Assembly (NCBI GenBank): GCA_000149265.1
Contig: CH001689.1
Coordinates: 725,876-789,875 of the forward strand
Direction: 5' to 3'
Origin: Ciona savignyi
Lineage: Eukaryota > Chordata > Ascidiacea > Phlebobranchia > Cionidae
DNA: 64,000 nt
Positions within the stretch are counted from its first letter, which is position 1. Every line of letters starts with the position of its first letter. This document shows, piece by piece, positions 37,570-50,747 of the stretch. The position numbers and the translations under genes are program-made. Under the pieces are notes generated by a model. It was not told the DNA's origin. It saw only the letters and a program-made list of their open reading frames with translations, and did no database searches.

Positions 37570-40500
37570 GGGGCAGTTGGTAGTACTGTCGTGTGGCTGA
37601 ATGGTTAACGCGACCTATACATACACTGACTATTATACAAAAAAAAACGATCCTGATGACAAGCCCGATCATGGGTTCGAAACTTTACTCAGTAAAGAAA
37701 ATTTGTAGGGGACAGTACGGTCGTATAGCCGAATGGTTAACGTGAGTGATACATGTACCTTTTTCAACATAGAAAACCCGGCTTGGTAACAAGCCCATCA
37801 TAATCAGTGTTCAAATCCTAGCCCGGTTAAAAACAAATAAAAAAAAACACAAAAAGGGAAACACCTTTTAAAGCAACTGGAAACATTACCGTTCTTCGTT
37901 TTGTTACCGTTGATTTTCCCTATTTTTAACCGAGCCAAGTTTTGAACCCACGATGGGCTCGTGACAAAACCGTTTTTGTAAAGAATAGGTATGTATGTAT
38001 CGGTCGCGTTAACCATTCGGTACATTTGTTTTTTCTGTTACACACCTAGTAACGAGCTCTTCACTGGTTTTGATATATTCTCGGTTACAAAAGCAATATA
38101 TATATATATATATCCCAGCATTCTTGTAACTTTAGTTACTTATATTTTGCTAGACGACAATTAATTATCTAATTGATTAAATCAGGCACACAATGTTGCA
38201 CTAAGACAGAGTCAGTAAGTATTAACTAACAAAGAACGAATATATTGATTTTTATGTGTAGCCAAACCAAATGCTGTGTTTGTGTCAATTCTGTTCAAGA
38301 AAACATTGTACCTTATACGATTGATTAGCTTGGTGGGTTAGTTCGTTGCCCTTCAGCCGAAGGGTTGCTGAAATTGGTCACTGGCTAGTCTGTTGTGTCC
38401 TTGGGCAAGGCATTTAATGAACATTGCCTTTCTCCAGTAAAATGATGTGTTTTACTAATTTAAAGAAACATCTAAATCATACACCATTAATAGCCCCAGT
38501 TACCCGACGGGGAGCACGAGGTAATCTAAAGATTACCCCTTTGTTAATCTCCTTGAATTTCCCATTCACAGGGATAAAAACATGAATATCCTGTCCTATC
38601 GTACTTAGCATCATTTTTAATTTGAACGGATTTTCCTCAAAATCAAACAGAGGTTTTTTAAAACCCATTTAGTAAATTACTCTTATGCCGATATAGCCCC
38701 TGTTATCTATTTTTGGTTGTTTTACAACTATGGACCTTGAAGAACCAACCGGTAAAGACTACTTTTTCTTTTTTTAAAGCATTGTATACCCTTGCGTTTT
38801 GTAATACTCTCCTAGCCACCGAAACACTGTCAACTGTTTTATTATCTTTCTAATTATTATTATTGTTCCATTTGTTTTTCAGGTATTATTAATCTTGTTG
38901 TAAGTTCTAATCGTAATAACTGGACAAACAAAAACAAACTAATGTCAACGAGTTTAAAGTGTATAACAGTAAACAGGATATAGCTACATTTTGGATATGC
39001 ATGTTGTATCCTAGTAAATAGAAACGCGCAAGAAGTGTGAATCTTTTTTTTCCTTACGTCATGCAATCGCTACTAAAGTGCATTGTGTATGATTGAGTTG
39101 TTTTAATTACTATTTGATTGAGTTCTTTCAATGACTAAGAATCATCGTCTTCTTTTGTAGCCTGTATTACTGCACTCTTTCTGACAGATTAGTTTGGGTG
39201 GGTTAGTACGTCGCCTTTCAGTCGAAGGGTTGCAGATATGAAACTCGACGCTAGTTAGTCGGTTTTGCCATTGGGCAAGGCACAACAGATATTACCTGAA
39301 CCTAGTGAATTAGTGGGTTCTACTAAATAGAACGTGTGAATTATACACAACACACTGCAATTGCTCTGGTAACCCGACGGTGGGCGTAAGGTGATCTGAC
39401 GATTGCCCGTGTGTTAACCACCTCGGTTTTTCCATTTACGGGAAAAACATGAATATATTATCCTATGCTATCCTTTCGAAAAAAAAACGGCTGCGTGGTT
39501 GCGCGTACAGCAAAGAATAGAGGTTCAAAACCAGCCTCTCGCTAGTTGGCTTTGTCTGTAGGCACTAGACTTCATACATGGTTCATGAATTTAACGGTAA
39601 TTAAAACTGTGCTAATTTCACCGTGATTTTATAACGCTTCAATTAACCCTGGCGTATATCTTGTGCAATAATTTTCCTTGAATTTTTCTACCAACCGGGG
39701 ATTTAAACATTAACTGGTGATATCTTGAAATCGAATAAATACGCAACAAAGGTAAAACCACACTCAGAAAGGAAAATAAAAAGAACTATTGATTAATCTT
39801 TACACTAATTTGTCATGTCGACCAGTAGGCCTACTCTCCGGGTCAAATTCAACAGTAGAAAGTGTCAAATTGTTGCAGATTCTTTTCACGCCACTCAATA
39901 ATATGAGAGTCGAAGCAAATCCTCCGAAAACCAACGTTTTAAGATGACATAAAGCATCTATCAAATTTTGTGTGGTTTTTATAGAGTGCCGCAAACCATT
40001 TGTATTACAGGCAGGGTATTAAAGATGTTTGAAATGGTGTCGGTACCAAACGATCAATGATACGCGTCCGCGTTTTATGACGTTTGTCGTGACGATCAAT
40101 GTGTTGTTTGTTCTGTTGTACAACCGGTGCAATTAATATATATAATGATTGTGGGAAATTATTACACGAAAATTTGCAACAATGACTTTACAACGACCGC
40201 GTCACAAACTTGTTAGGAGAATTGTTAGTTTTCTTTTATTTTAGGCTATATGACGTAACTGGGCAATTTTCGAATGATCCTTACTCATATATAAGTTGAC
40301 CAACCAAAGAAATAACGGGCTAAATATTTTTTAGCTTTATAGTGATTTCAATAATGTGTTTAGGATAGGATAGGATATTCATCTTTATCCCCGTGAATGG
40401 GAAAACCAAGGGGGTTAACACACGGGCAATCGTCAGATCACCTCAATTTGGTAGAACCCATTAATCTGCTAGGTTCAGGCAATGTCCGTAAAGTGCATTG

Positions 40501-42926
40501 CCCAAGGACACAACCGACTAGCTAGAGACCAGTTTCGCACCTGCGACCTTTTGATTGAAAGGCGACGCACTTAACCGTTAGACCAACGGGCCGGTTTACC
40601 CGAAAGAATACCTTTTGGCTTAGTTCGTCGCTTTTAAATAAAGGGTGACAGGATCTTAAATTGGGCATGGCACTTAGCGGACATCGCCTGAACATATTAA
40701 ATGTGCTAAAACTGAAATTACGTATCAAACACAACGATGTGCATTCGCTCTGGAAATCCGGTAAGGGTGAGCGCGGTAATCGCACTGGTCTTAAGGAATT
40801 TAAAGATGGGTACATTAATTTACCCTTTTTTAATTTTAAAATCTTTAAATACTTGTTTAAACATATATATAGTCACAAGTGTCCAAAAGCGTCGTCACAA
40901 GTGTAAAAAAAACATATCAAACAAAACTAAACGTAAAGCAGTTTTGCTTAACGTCAGTCGCTAGATGGCGCAAATGGCCAGCCTGCATTGGCGCAGAATT
41001 TGCAGAACTAGAACATCTTCTTAGAATTAGCGTAAAAGGTGTGTTACGCATTTGGGGTCATTTCGCCGTATCATTTGTAGTAGTAATGGATGCGTAGGTG
41101 TGAATTGCTTAATACGTAGTGGATGTAATATAACCTTTTAGAATGAGAAAAATGTTAGGGGATTTTGATGTCCTTATTAAGTTAAGTTACTTAGTTAGTT
41201 GGCCCTATCGTCTAAAGTTGTATTTAATTAGATAGCAGACTTAAATTATGAGATATTGTTAAATTTTAATTATTTAGCAAAATTGAGTTACGTTTTGTAG
41301 ACGAAATAAGCTTTTAAAGCCAGGAAACTTAAAAAAATCATCTGATCAGTTAACAAAAGGTGGTTTTATACATTGTTTTCTCTACAGATTTGTATTAACT
41401 GACTTTTTGTATTGTTTTGTGTGTGGGCCATGATATAATGTAGCATAGGCCATATTATGATAAAAAGTTAACAAATAAACTAAAGTATCAGCCTACATAA
41501 TATCCTTTAGATAATATCTAGGAAATTTGTTCGCTTAAAATTGTTTGATACATGCTTTTTTTCTTTTCTAATATCAAGATTCTTTATCTACTCAGGTGGG
41601 GAGACGCGGCCGACGTTGTCACACGGGCAATTGTTAGAATGTCGCGACAATATGTAATAAACGTCATCACACCGGCAATTGTCAGATAACCCCTTGTCCG
41701 CAGTCGGAGCTTCAGGTGTATTGCAGTGTGTTGAGCTGACCGATATATTATCGTGACCTTTTGTTTTACCCATTCATCCACACTACTAATCGTCTTATCC
41801 AAAGACATAACCATCTTGGCAGAGATAGACTTACGTCACATAAGTTTTTGGCGACCACCGGGCTCTACGGACTAACAAGTTGGTCACTGGTGTTTAAGAT
41901 TTCTGATTAGGCCATGAATCCACAATCATGCAACGATCTTTAAAACAAAAAAGGTTGTAAGTTCATTCAGAGTGACGAATGAAATTTGGAAGTTTTGTTT
42001 CACAAAATGGCCGCGGGAGTTGGTGGTTATACCGTCATTCATAACTTGGTGCGCGACTGAATATTCGTAAACTATGGAACGGTCTCCTGTCCACTTAATT
42101 AACGAGATTGATTCTTGTGGTCTTGGTGACAAGCCCATCATGGGTTGGAAACTTATCCCAGTAAAAATGTAACGGTGGTGTGAACGAATGGTTAATCTGC
42201 AAATGGCCGACATTTTGCAGAATCGAAACTAGACGCTGTCTAATCGTTTGTGTACTTAGGCAAGACACTTAACGGGCGTTGCCTGAACCTAGTTGATAAA
42301 TAAAACTCAATATATTACGCACAACACACTGCACTAGCTCCAGTAAACCTACAGTCGGACGAGATAATTAATGGATTATCCGTTCGAAGTAATTTTCAAA
42401 GAATTTAAAAGAAGAATTTTAACAAGGTACATTCGACAAGTTTTAAACTAAACTGCCAATAATACAAAATTAAATACGCACAACAAATTGTATATCCACT
42501 GAAAATGAATCATTTAAAGGCATTGCCAGTAGAAGTAGTGAATATAATGTTCTATACCGCAACAGTAAATAGATTATTTTATAAGCAAAAGCACAATAAT
42601 AGTTACATCACTCAGGGAACTATAAATCGTGGGGAAACGCCGCAGATGTGACTTGTAACATTATGATTAATGTAGGCTAATTTATAAAGACCAATGGTGT
42701 AGTTTACAGTGAAAGCTAACGTAGTGTCTACGTAGCGGTTTTGCAGTTATATTTCTGGTTACTTCGATAATTAAATACGTAAATATACTAGGATGATGAT
42801 TGCCTCTTTAGTACATCGACCATTTTGGTAAAAGTTACCAAAGGGATGAGACATGTTTTTTTTGTTTATTGGCCTAGCTGTATTAAACAATTTCTCCAAC
42901 AAAAAGGTGTTATGTAAGACAAGGAT
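37570..42926. other. Spacer between lectin copies 4 and 5
   Basis: Same block order as the unit 3 spacer: SINE-B trio (37583-38023), (AT)9, forward SINE-A copies (38329-38605, 39193-39477), minus frame (39800-39994), reversed SINE-A (40362-40590), anchor near 41403, SINE leader of unit 5 (41598-42360). The segment holding the 60-bp duplication is deleted around 40065. No gene seen. Confidence 0.5.
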
Positions 42927-42933
42927 TATAAAT
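42927..42933 (+). promoter_or_regulatory. TATA box of lectin copy 5
   Basis: TATAAAT, 52 nt before the ATG, in the same context as copies 2 and 3. Confidence 0.5.
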
Positions 42934-44323
42934 TATCGTTCTACAGAGCACGTTGCATGTTAGGTTAGGTATTTAATTATGAACCTTGTTCGCTTGTTGG
43001 TTATTGCATGGGGTTTAAACATTGCTGCACCAGGTAAGGTTTAATTTTGTATAAAGTAACAGTACACGAGGGTCTATAACTGTATACAAAACTGCCACAG
43101 AGAATTAAATTTGTGTGTTAACGCCCCTCGCATTTTCCCAATAACGGGTATAAACAAGATTATGTTATGTAAAATAAAGTACGGTTTTTGGTTAAATACA
43201 CGTTTTTTTGTATGCCTTTATTTAAAATCGCCAAAAACTTTTTTGGAACAGAATTCCATATATGATTCGATCGTGGTAACCATTCGGTCATACGACAATT
43301 TTTAATCTGTAGTTTTAACTCCTCTTTTATAACAGAGCTACCAACTTCCACCAGTGGAGGCCTTGATCTAAAATTTCCCTCGAATTCCCCAAAGACAAGG
43401 GCATTCATTGCTTACGAGTTGTGTATGACGTCTGTACCTATTTTTGTTAAAGCCACAGTAAGGACTCGTGATCCATCTTTGCCACACACATTTAAAGTAA
43501 CAGTCACCCACATTTTTATCCACGGGTTTAATATGGAATTGCAGCGAACTGACCAGTCCTCAGGCTGGAATGTGGATCTTGTTATGAATTGGGTATTTTA
43601 CTCAGGTTAGTATGAGGCTTTAGTTTATTATACTAGTTTAAGTCCTATTAAACAATGCCCGCTCAAAAATAAGACTTTTTGTATGTTTATTTTTTTACCG
43701 GGCTGGGTTTTAAATTCTTATCGGCTGGTTATCAATGGCATTTATTTATACAGTTGATACATGTTAATCGTAAGAATGCTTCGTATACAGCATTCTATTT
43801 TTAGCTAGAAGTTTACTATTAAAGGTTTTAACATTGTAGTGGAAAATATTTTAATTCTTATTTGTCACTAAACATGAGGAATACCACTGACAATCATTAG
43901 AATTTTTCTTCTTTTTTACCACTACAAAGTTACCCGAGCTATTACTGTGTGAAATATTTAATAAAGTCGTTTTTAAGATTATTTAACAACCAATAATCCA
44001 TTGGTTCCAGAGATCGCCCGCTAAGTGCTTTCCATAGGACAACGTATTATAGCTAGCGACCAGTTTCGATTCTACAGCTATTGGCCTGAAAAGCTAAGCA
44101 AACTATGCTATTCGGCAGGAATTTGGAACATTTCGTTTTAAACGAAATTTAAAGGATTTTCCCGACAGGTGGTAACGGAATAATCTATGGTAACCTCTAC
44201 ATTTGGATGCCCACTCCTGGAATTCAAACCGTCCAGACAAAAGCTCAATCTAACAAATCCTGCGAAAAATATGGTGGAACGTTATTAGACATAATTAATA
44301 GGGAGATGTATTACAAAGTACAT

Positions 44324-44843
44324 TGTAAGATATCTCGACCCATTAATGTTTTATTGATGTCTATGATAAATCATAAATTGCATCACAACCAAATTACGTC
44401 ACAATGGGAGTTTGTGTTACAATATCTATACCCGACCGCGTGTTAGAAAATGCTTCCTTTTTGATTTAGTCACCGTACAGTCGGCAGCACAGTAATTTAT
44501 CTGATACCGTGTATTTTCCGTTCCGATTCTAAAGCCAAAGTTTGGTGAGTGTAATTGTTTACTATTTCATACGTACACCCGTCAATTATTGATTTTGGTC
44601 TCTTTATTTTTTAATTTACAGAAAACCGTATCATCCCCGTACCCCTGCGTATCATCCACGTATCATCCCCGTATCTCCGTCCATATCATCCCCATATCGT
44701 CCCTGCCCCCTCCGTTCCACATCTGTAACCGTTGAACTCTGATCGCCAATTATAATTCGAGGACACAAACTGTCTGTTCTTTTATTCGATACGAGTTATT
44801 TTCAAACCAAAGCAACCCCGTTACTCCACCCGCGGAAGTAACA
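44324..44843 (+). repeat. 5' LTR of the BEL/Pao element
   Basis: 520 bp. Contains short near-repeats of the type cgtatcatccccgtat (about 44627-44700). The only difference seen from the 3' LTR is GGG versus GGGG near 44407. Confidence 0.92.
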
Positions 44844-44897
44844 TCGTTTTCAAACTGAGCAAACTGATCCAACCCACCGTCACCGCACCTCTCGAGC

Positions 44898-46119
44898 ATG
44901 GATAACCAACCAGAACACCGCGTAGAACAATGGCTGGACAACATTGAAGAAGCCAAGCAGCCAGGCATTGAAGAAGCCAAGCAGTCAGATACACCAGCAC
45001 CACCTAATTCAACCGCATCACTCAGTGACAAACACGAATCAGTAAGCGTTGTAAGCGCTACAAGCTCGATGCGCAGCTTTAAGCTAAAGGATAGCAAGGT
45101 AAAGCTTGAACTTGCTAGGCTTGCGCGACAACAAGACTTAGAGAGAAAAGAAGAAAGCAAGCTGCTCGCTGAAACAGAGGAACATAAAAGAAAACTTGCT
45201 GAAAGAGAGAGAAAATTACAAGAGGAACTCGCCGACCGTGAATCCCAGCGAAGAATTCAATTGGCTGAAGCTGAAGCTAGGGCATGGGAGGAAGCATCCC
45301 TTCCTGAGGCCAGACACAACGAAGTTCAAACCCGCCAATATGCTGGCTCAACGACACCGCTTCTAGAGCAGACTACATCCACTGAACAATCACGCAACGA
45401 GATAACACCGACCGCAGCGCAGCCACCACAACGTTCTACCCTATACGCCCCGCCCGTTGTGCGCCCTAAGGACAGCGCTTTGTCACATCTTCCCTTAACC
45501 GAGCGTCATTCGCCACCGTTTCCGTCCGACATCCGGGTGAACGACGAAAGAGAACACGTGACAACACAGCATCAGAACCGACCGTCCCGATATGCTGATC
45601 GCTCCCCAATGCGCAATCAACAACGACGTACACAGCTATCACCGACTCGTATCCGACGAGATTCACCACTCCGTCACGTAAATCACCAAGAGGTAGGTGA
45701 ACGCTTTCTACCCAAACCAATTGTACAAAAATTTAATGGAGATCCGATGGACTACTGGTCCTTCGTCAACCGATACCAGCTACATATTGCCGACAAAGTA
45801 GACTCATACGACCTTAAGTTAGTATACCTACTTCAACATTGCACAGAGCCCCGTCTGTGAGAAAATTAAGCATAACTCCGTAGATAATTACGAAAATGAT
45901 GGCTACGAAACGGCCATGCAAGAATTATTCGAAAGATATGGTCAACCCCATATAATAGCACGACGGTGCGAGAGCTTGTTGCAGGAATTCCCGAGGGTGC
46001 CCGCAGATGACCCCGAAGCGCTGGAGAAATTGGCCGTTCTGCTCCGAAACTGCTGCGCGTCCCTGGAAAAGGCAAGGATAAAATCGACGGTAGACTCTGT
46101 TGGCGAGGAAGGCTTGTAA
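44898..46119 (+). pseudogene. BEL gag, N-terminal part (broken)
   Basis: Open from the ATG at 44898 to a TGA at 45860. A frame change at about 45857 continues the same domain until the TAA at 46117-46119, where the nested DNA transposon begins. The first 130 residues are highly charged, with a long coiled-coil-like stretch rich in Glu, Lys and Arg (about 65-135). A Ser/Pro/Arg-rich linker follows. Then comes a DUF1759-type capsid-like domain beginning near FLPKPIVQKFNGDP. Gag would form the particle of the retroelement. Confidence 0.8.
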
Positions 46120-46197
46120 CCACTTCGACTAGTCACGTCAGTCGTCAGGCGTCAGTGACGCCTTTAGTGTAATGTTGAAGCGAGACGTCAGCAACCG

Positions 46198-46310
46198 AAG
46201 CGTCAGGCTGGCGAACCCGTCAGCAACCGAAGCGTCAGGCTGGCGAACCCGTCAGCAACCGAAGCGTCAGGCTAGCGAACCCGTCAGCAACCAAAGCGTC
46301 AGGCTTAGCT
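46198..46310. repeat. 32-bp subterminal tandem repeats, left arm
   Basis: Units of gtcagcaaccgaagcgtcag plus gctggcgaaccc repeat without gaps and decay inward. The right arm (about 48535-48650) carries the same units inverted. Such repeats are often transposase-binding sites in foldback and Mutator-like elements. Confidence 0.85.
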
Positions 46311-47209
46311 GAGTAGGAAGCAACCAACACGTTAGCGAATGTCGGTAATTTACTAATTTGTATTTTGTACCGTGGATTGTTGTTGAAAGTAGGCTAGTGT
46401 AGAAGATGAAAAGAGAGTACCAAGCTCAATAAAGTATTCTCAATTATCATTAAAATTATTAATAATGTTAGATTATTCCCAACAATACTGGGATAAGTGC
46501 CAAACCATCATTCTTATTTATTAGATTAAGTATTTAATACATATCATATCTTATAACACAAGGAGTGTGAATAGCATGGCAAGGCAGCAGAGATGTGTTG
46601 TATTGTCAACTGCATGTAATCGCTTTTACTTTATCACCTGACCTGCTGCCCAGTCTAATTTCAGTTAACACAACTAGTGTACTTCTATATATACATTCGA
46701 CTTGCAATATGTAGAATTGAATTATTTATTATATTACCTAGTGCTTTGTTGTAGGTATGATGTTCTATCTATACTTTTACATATCAATTTAAAACAAGGT
46801 ATATTTAGGTCCAGCATATCAAACAAATTTTATTTTGTGGCAAGAGTGACATGGTGATGCTGGTGCCACAAATGACAGCAGGTCCATGTATGCTGTAAGA
46901 AATGATTTCTTTAAGGTTTGTGGAACACACATATGTGTGTGATTTCCGCTAAAAGCAATTTAGTATTACATTTTCTTTTCACTAGGAGGCAGCAAAGTCA
47001 TATCCAAACAGAATAGAAGCATGTCTTACAAGATTGCAAACTGAACAGACAGTACAGTTTTCTGTACGATTTATTGTGGCGAAATTTGCATTGTACACAC
47101 TTCCATTTAATAAACAGAATTTTATTAGAATACTTGACATGTACGTTACCTATTTGGCAAAAGGGTGAGTAACCAGGTATTGGGCAGAATTAAAAATGAA
47201 GTCCAACAT

Positions 47210-48263
47210 TTAAATAAAAGTTAGGCACTGGTGCACAGCATGACTTAATGCACAAACTGCATCAATAAATTTTTCATTTTCTTCAGAAATAGTCTTCATC
47301 ATCTTTTCATTTTATTGTGCAATCAGTGCTCTATCCTTCCTCTGACAGAAGTTTGCACCCCTCTTCTTTAGCTGGAAACCAAAAAATATATGTGATTAAA
47401 GCAAGAGCATTTTTCTATGTTGTGTACCTTCTGGCTATGTCTCCTTTTTGTTCGACCCTATTGACCTAGATATAAACTCTCACTGCCCAAACAAATCATT
47501 ACCTGACACTCCAGCCAACTACTGAGGCTAATTTTCTGTTCCCTTATTCTCATCACGAGCTTTTGCCTCTGTACCTAAATTTATAAATACTTAGCTGCCT
47601 TCTCAAGAAGATTGCTTATTGAATGTTAGGTTAAACTATTTACTTTAGTAAATAAATATAATAGGAGTGAATAAAACTTACCAATGGATTCTAAAATAAA
47701 TATATCATTGGTCTGTTTGGTCATTTCTGATGGGCCAGCCCTCATCTTCATTCACCGGTGGTAATGGGGGTTCACTGCTAAAAAATTGTTCAGTGGCTGC
47801 AGTTAAAGGTTCAGAATCCATGGAGATATATTCAACACCTCCACTCGCACATGCCTAGAAAATTAAGAAATGCAGGCACTAATAAAAGGCACTTTTTCAA
47901 TATTCTAAAAAACATGGCACAACTTCCAGCACTTTTTCCAACATCCAAACAGTTTTTACAGTCTCGGAAAAAGAACCTGAAAATGTGTCGCATCGGGGTA
48001 GTCATACAATACCCTTACCAAATAGCTGTAAGCCATAAGTACATGTTGCTGTATTTTAAATTGCTGGACTAAAACAGTACCCTGGTACCATAGTTTATAA
48101 AACTACCTTACCACGCTTCTTGATGCAAATATCCGGTTCATTGCATTAAAAAATGGCCAAGAGCTTTTTGGGATGCTGCACCAGATTTGTTTAATCCGCC
48201 ACAGAATTCATGATACGTTTCCTTGAGTTTCTTCCATTTGTTTTTGATTTGCGAACAAGAAGT
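47210..48263 (-). pseudogene. Decayed Myb/SANT-like DNA-binding gene inside the transposon
   Basis: Three consistent exons are read on the minus strand. 48263-48112 encodes a Myb/SANT-like third helix (IKNKWKKLKETYHEF) and, after a one-base slip near 48155, WPFFNAMNRIFASR. 47854-47756 (99 nt, phase 0 on both sides) is an acidic linker. 47371-47210 is a C-terminal helical segment with an in-frame TAA after 19 codons. Splice signals fit (GTAAGG; TTTTCTAG; CCG|GTGAAT; TTTCCAG). Myb/SANT-like partners accompany PIF/Harbinger transposases but also occur in host genes, so it may be the element's own second gene or a captured one. The N-terminal part is not visible. Confidence 0.6.
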
Positions 48264-48711
48264 TTAAAGTTCATGATGTACATTCTTAGTGTTATCTTCT
48301 CGGTATTGTATGGAACCGCTCACTTACACACACAAAAATACAATCATTTCGGATTCGAATCTCTCAGGATCGTGAATTTAACTACAACAAACTAATGAGG
48401 TAAACATTAATAAAAACTATTCAAGAATAGGATTCGAAAATACTGTTGTAGAAATGATACAGAATAGTCTAACTTTTTAACTTTCCGTGCTCAATCTATT
48501 ACTATTTCAAATCTCTGTCACTCTTAACTAGCACTGACGCTTCGGTTGCTGACGGGTTCGCCAGCCTGACGCTTCGGTTGCTGACGAGTTCGCCAGCCTG
48601 ACGCTTGGTTGCTGACGGGTTCGCCAGCCTGACGCTTCGGTTGCTGACGCCTCGCTTCAACATTACACTAAAGGCGTCACCGACGCCTGACGACCGACGT
48701 GACTAGTCGAA

Positions 48712-49665
48712 GTGGCTCGCACCGTTGTTGCTGTTGGCTTCATTTCGACGCTGGTCAACAAGCTACCATTGGAACTGAGAAAGAAATGGATATCCAAGTC
48801 GCTGAGTATACAGGACAAAACAGGTGCGGTAGCTGTTTTTAAAGACTTTGCTAACTTCGTTAGAGAACAGAGTCGCGAAGCTAACTCTGTGTATGGAAAG
48901 TGTTTACTGCTAAAGTCCACAAATCCTGTAGTAACTACTGCACGAAAACCGAAAGTGTCGGCTTATAACGTGAACGTGACTGCCGAATCTCCCACTGCTG
49001 CCGCTCCCACTTCGAAACCGTCCGGGCTGCAGTGCCCTGTCTGCAAGAAACCACACTTGATTGGCGCCTGCCGCGACTTCAAGGATAAATCGTACGAGCA
49101 ACGTAAGCGCGTAACCCGGGAATGCGGCCTATGCTTTAAATGCCTAAAGGCAGGCCATTCCGTGCGAGAATGCCCACATAAAATTAAGTGCAGTGTAGAA
49201 GGTTGCACCGGCAACTTCCACCACACCTTGCTCCATGACCCGAGATGGATCATCAGACCCGCAGACCGAATTGAGAGCAACACGACCGTTAAAGCATGCA
49301 TGCACTCGCTTAGCGCTAAGAAAAACACCGTGGTATCGACTTCCGCATATTTAGACATTGTCCCCGTACGCGTTAGAAGCGGAGGCAAAGAGACGAGAGT
49401 GTACGCTCTTCTCGATTCCGGAGCGAACCGCACATTCTGTGACCGTCGACTTGCCGATCAGTTACAAGCTACGCCGACTGGTCGCGCCGCGAACTTTGAC
49501 CTGTGTACAATGACTACTTCCGAACCGATCAATGTTAAAACGACTTCCCGTCTCGTTAACTGTTCATTCCGCTTGCTGGCGGCGAAGAGCTTAACCTGCC
49601 CGACGTTGCGCTCATTAAGGAAATTCCCGCTACACCGAGCAAGATTCCAGAGCCCAATAAACTAA
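48712..49665 (+). pseudogene. BEL gag C-terminus, zinc knuckles and aspartic protease
   Basis: Resumes the gag frame after the nested transposon; the GTG at 48712 is not a real start. It holds the end of the capsid-like domain (KLPLELRKKW), then cysteine knuckles at about residues 108-120 (CX2CX3HX4C), 141-154 (CX2CX4HX4C) and a third Cys/His cluster to 171, the usual BEL/Pao pattern. A retropepsin-like protease with LLDSGANRTF follows at about 236-245. The frame is lost near 49565, just before the link to reverse transcriptase. Confidence 0.8.
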
Positions 49666-50747
49666 ACCGATATAAGTACCTTCGTGGAGTGGACCTGCCA
49701 CAAATTCCAGATGGTGAAGTGATGCTGTTGATCGGCAACGACAACGCAATGGCACACCGGTGCCTGGAAAGTCGCTTCGCACCAAATCCACGGGAGACGC
49801 CGGACGCTATCCGAACCCCCTTAGGCTGGCTGTTAAAAGGACCGTCACTGGACAGCTCGCCGAACGAAGAGGGCGCAGCCGGATTCTTACTTCAAGCCAC
49901 AGCAGGCTCAGGAAGTAACGAAGTTATAAAGAATTTACTGATCAATGACGTTGGTGATGTGTTCCCCTCCTCCGATACTGCTGCAACCGACGACGTTGAA
50001 ACATTGATGTGCTGGCTTCGAAGCCACAAGGAGGCGTCGGAGTTTGGCATGAAGTACTCAAAAGAAGACGTCATGGCTTACGATATAATGACGCGCCGAA
50101 TTGAAAGAGTTGAAGGCCACTACCAACTTCCGCTGCCATGGAAAGACGACAGCACCGTTTTACCGGATAGCCTGCCAATGGCAAGGAGCAGACTATCAAG
50201 TTTGAAGAAGCGACTGGCGAGAGATGTCGATTTTTCCGTAAAGTATACGAAATACATGACGATGATGTTGGACAATGGGTACGCAGAAGTAGTGCCAGAG
50301 GACGAAGTGAATACTACCAACAAGTTATGGTACCTCCCGCATCACCCTGTAATTAACCCAAAGAAACCAAGTAAGGTTCGTATCGTGTATGACTGTGCGG
50401 CGAAATGCGAAGGACAATCTATAAATGACAAGCTGATGAAGGGCCCTGATTTAGTGAACCCGCTGGTAGGGGTGTTGATGAGATTCCGCAGAGAACGCGT
50501 GGCTATCGTATCCGACATAGAAGCAATGTTTCATCAAGTTCTAGTTGCCCAAAAGGATCGTGACGCTCTGAGATTCTTGTGGTGGCCAGAAGGCGACCTG
50601 ACCAAATCACCCGTTCCGCACCGCATGAAAGTGCACCTGTTTGGCGCCCGCTCGTCACCGTGCTGCGCAAGCTTTCTGCCTGCGCGAAACTGCCAGAGAA
50701 TTTGGCAAGTTTTTTCATCCACGAGTGGCCGAAGTTGTAAAGAATAA
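49566..50747 (+). pseudogene. BEL pol: linker and N-terminal reverse transcriptase
   Basis: Continues the polyprotein in another frame. A typical BEL linker (LPQIPDGEVMLLIGNDN, and TPLGWLLKGP at about 50-59 of this frame) leads to the palm and fingers of reverse transcriptase. KVRIVYDCAAK and motif A (IVSDIEAMFHQV), with its metal-binding Asp, are present. A one-base change near 50670 ends the frame before the YVDD motif. Confidence 0.8.

Larger units (their letters stand above)
46120..48715. mobile_element. Foldback-type DNA transposon nested in BEL gag
   Basis: Terminal inverted repeats start CCACTTCGACTAGTCACGT and end with its exact reverse complement. The outer 43 bp match with two differences. 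Inside each arm, a 32-bp subrepeat (gtcagcaaccgaagcgtcag...) occurs about three to four times in tandem, extending the arms to about 190 bp (46120-46306 and 48530-48715). No exact target duplication is evident; ggcttgta versus ggctcgca at the borders matches 6 of 8. No transposase was found. The interior is AT-rich with a decayed minus-strand gene. Superfamily uncertain. Confidence 0.85.

Noticed and set aside
40522..40906. Overlapping frames of 80-97 codons on both strands, recurring in every spacer.
   Set aside because: They are translations of SINE-A copies and the SINE-derived block next to them.
45466..45720. Minus-strand frames opposite BEL gag and pol.
   Set aside because: Shadows of the plus-strand polyprotein with no domain of their own.
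46198..46310. Regularly spaced 32-bp repeats that could suggest a CRISPR array.
   Set aside because: The units are directly tandem without unique spacers, are mirrored at the other end of the element, and the genome is eukaryotic.
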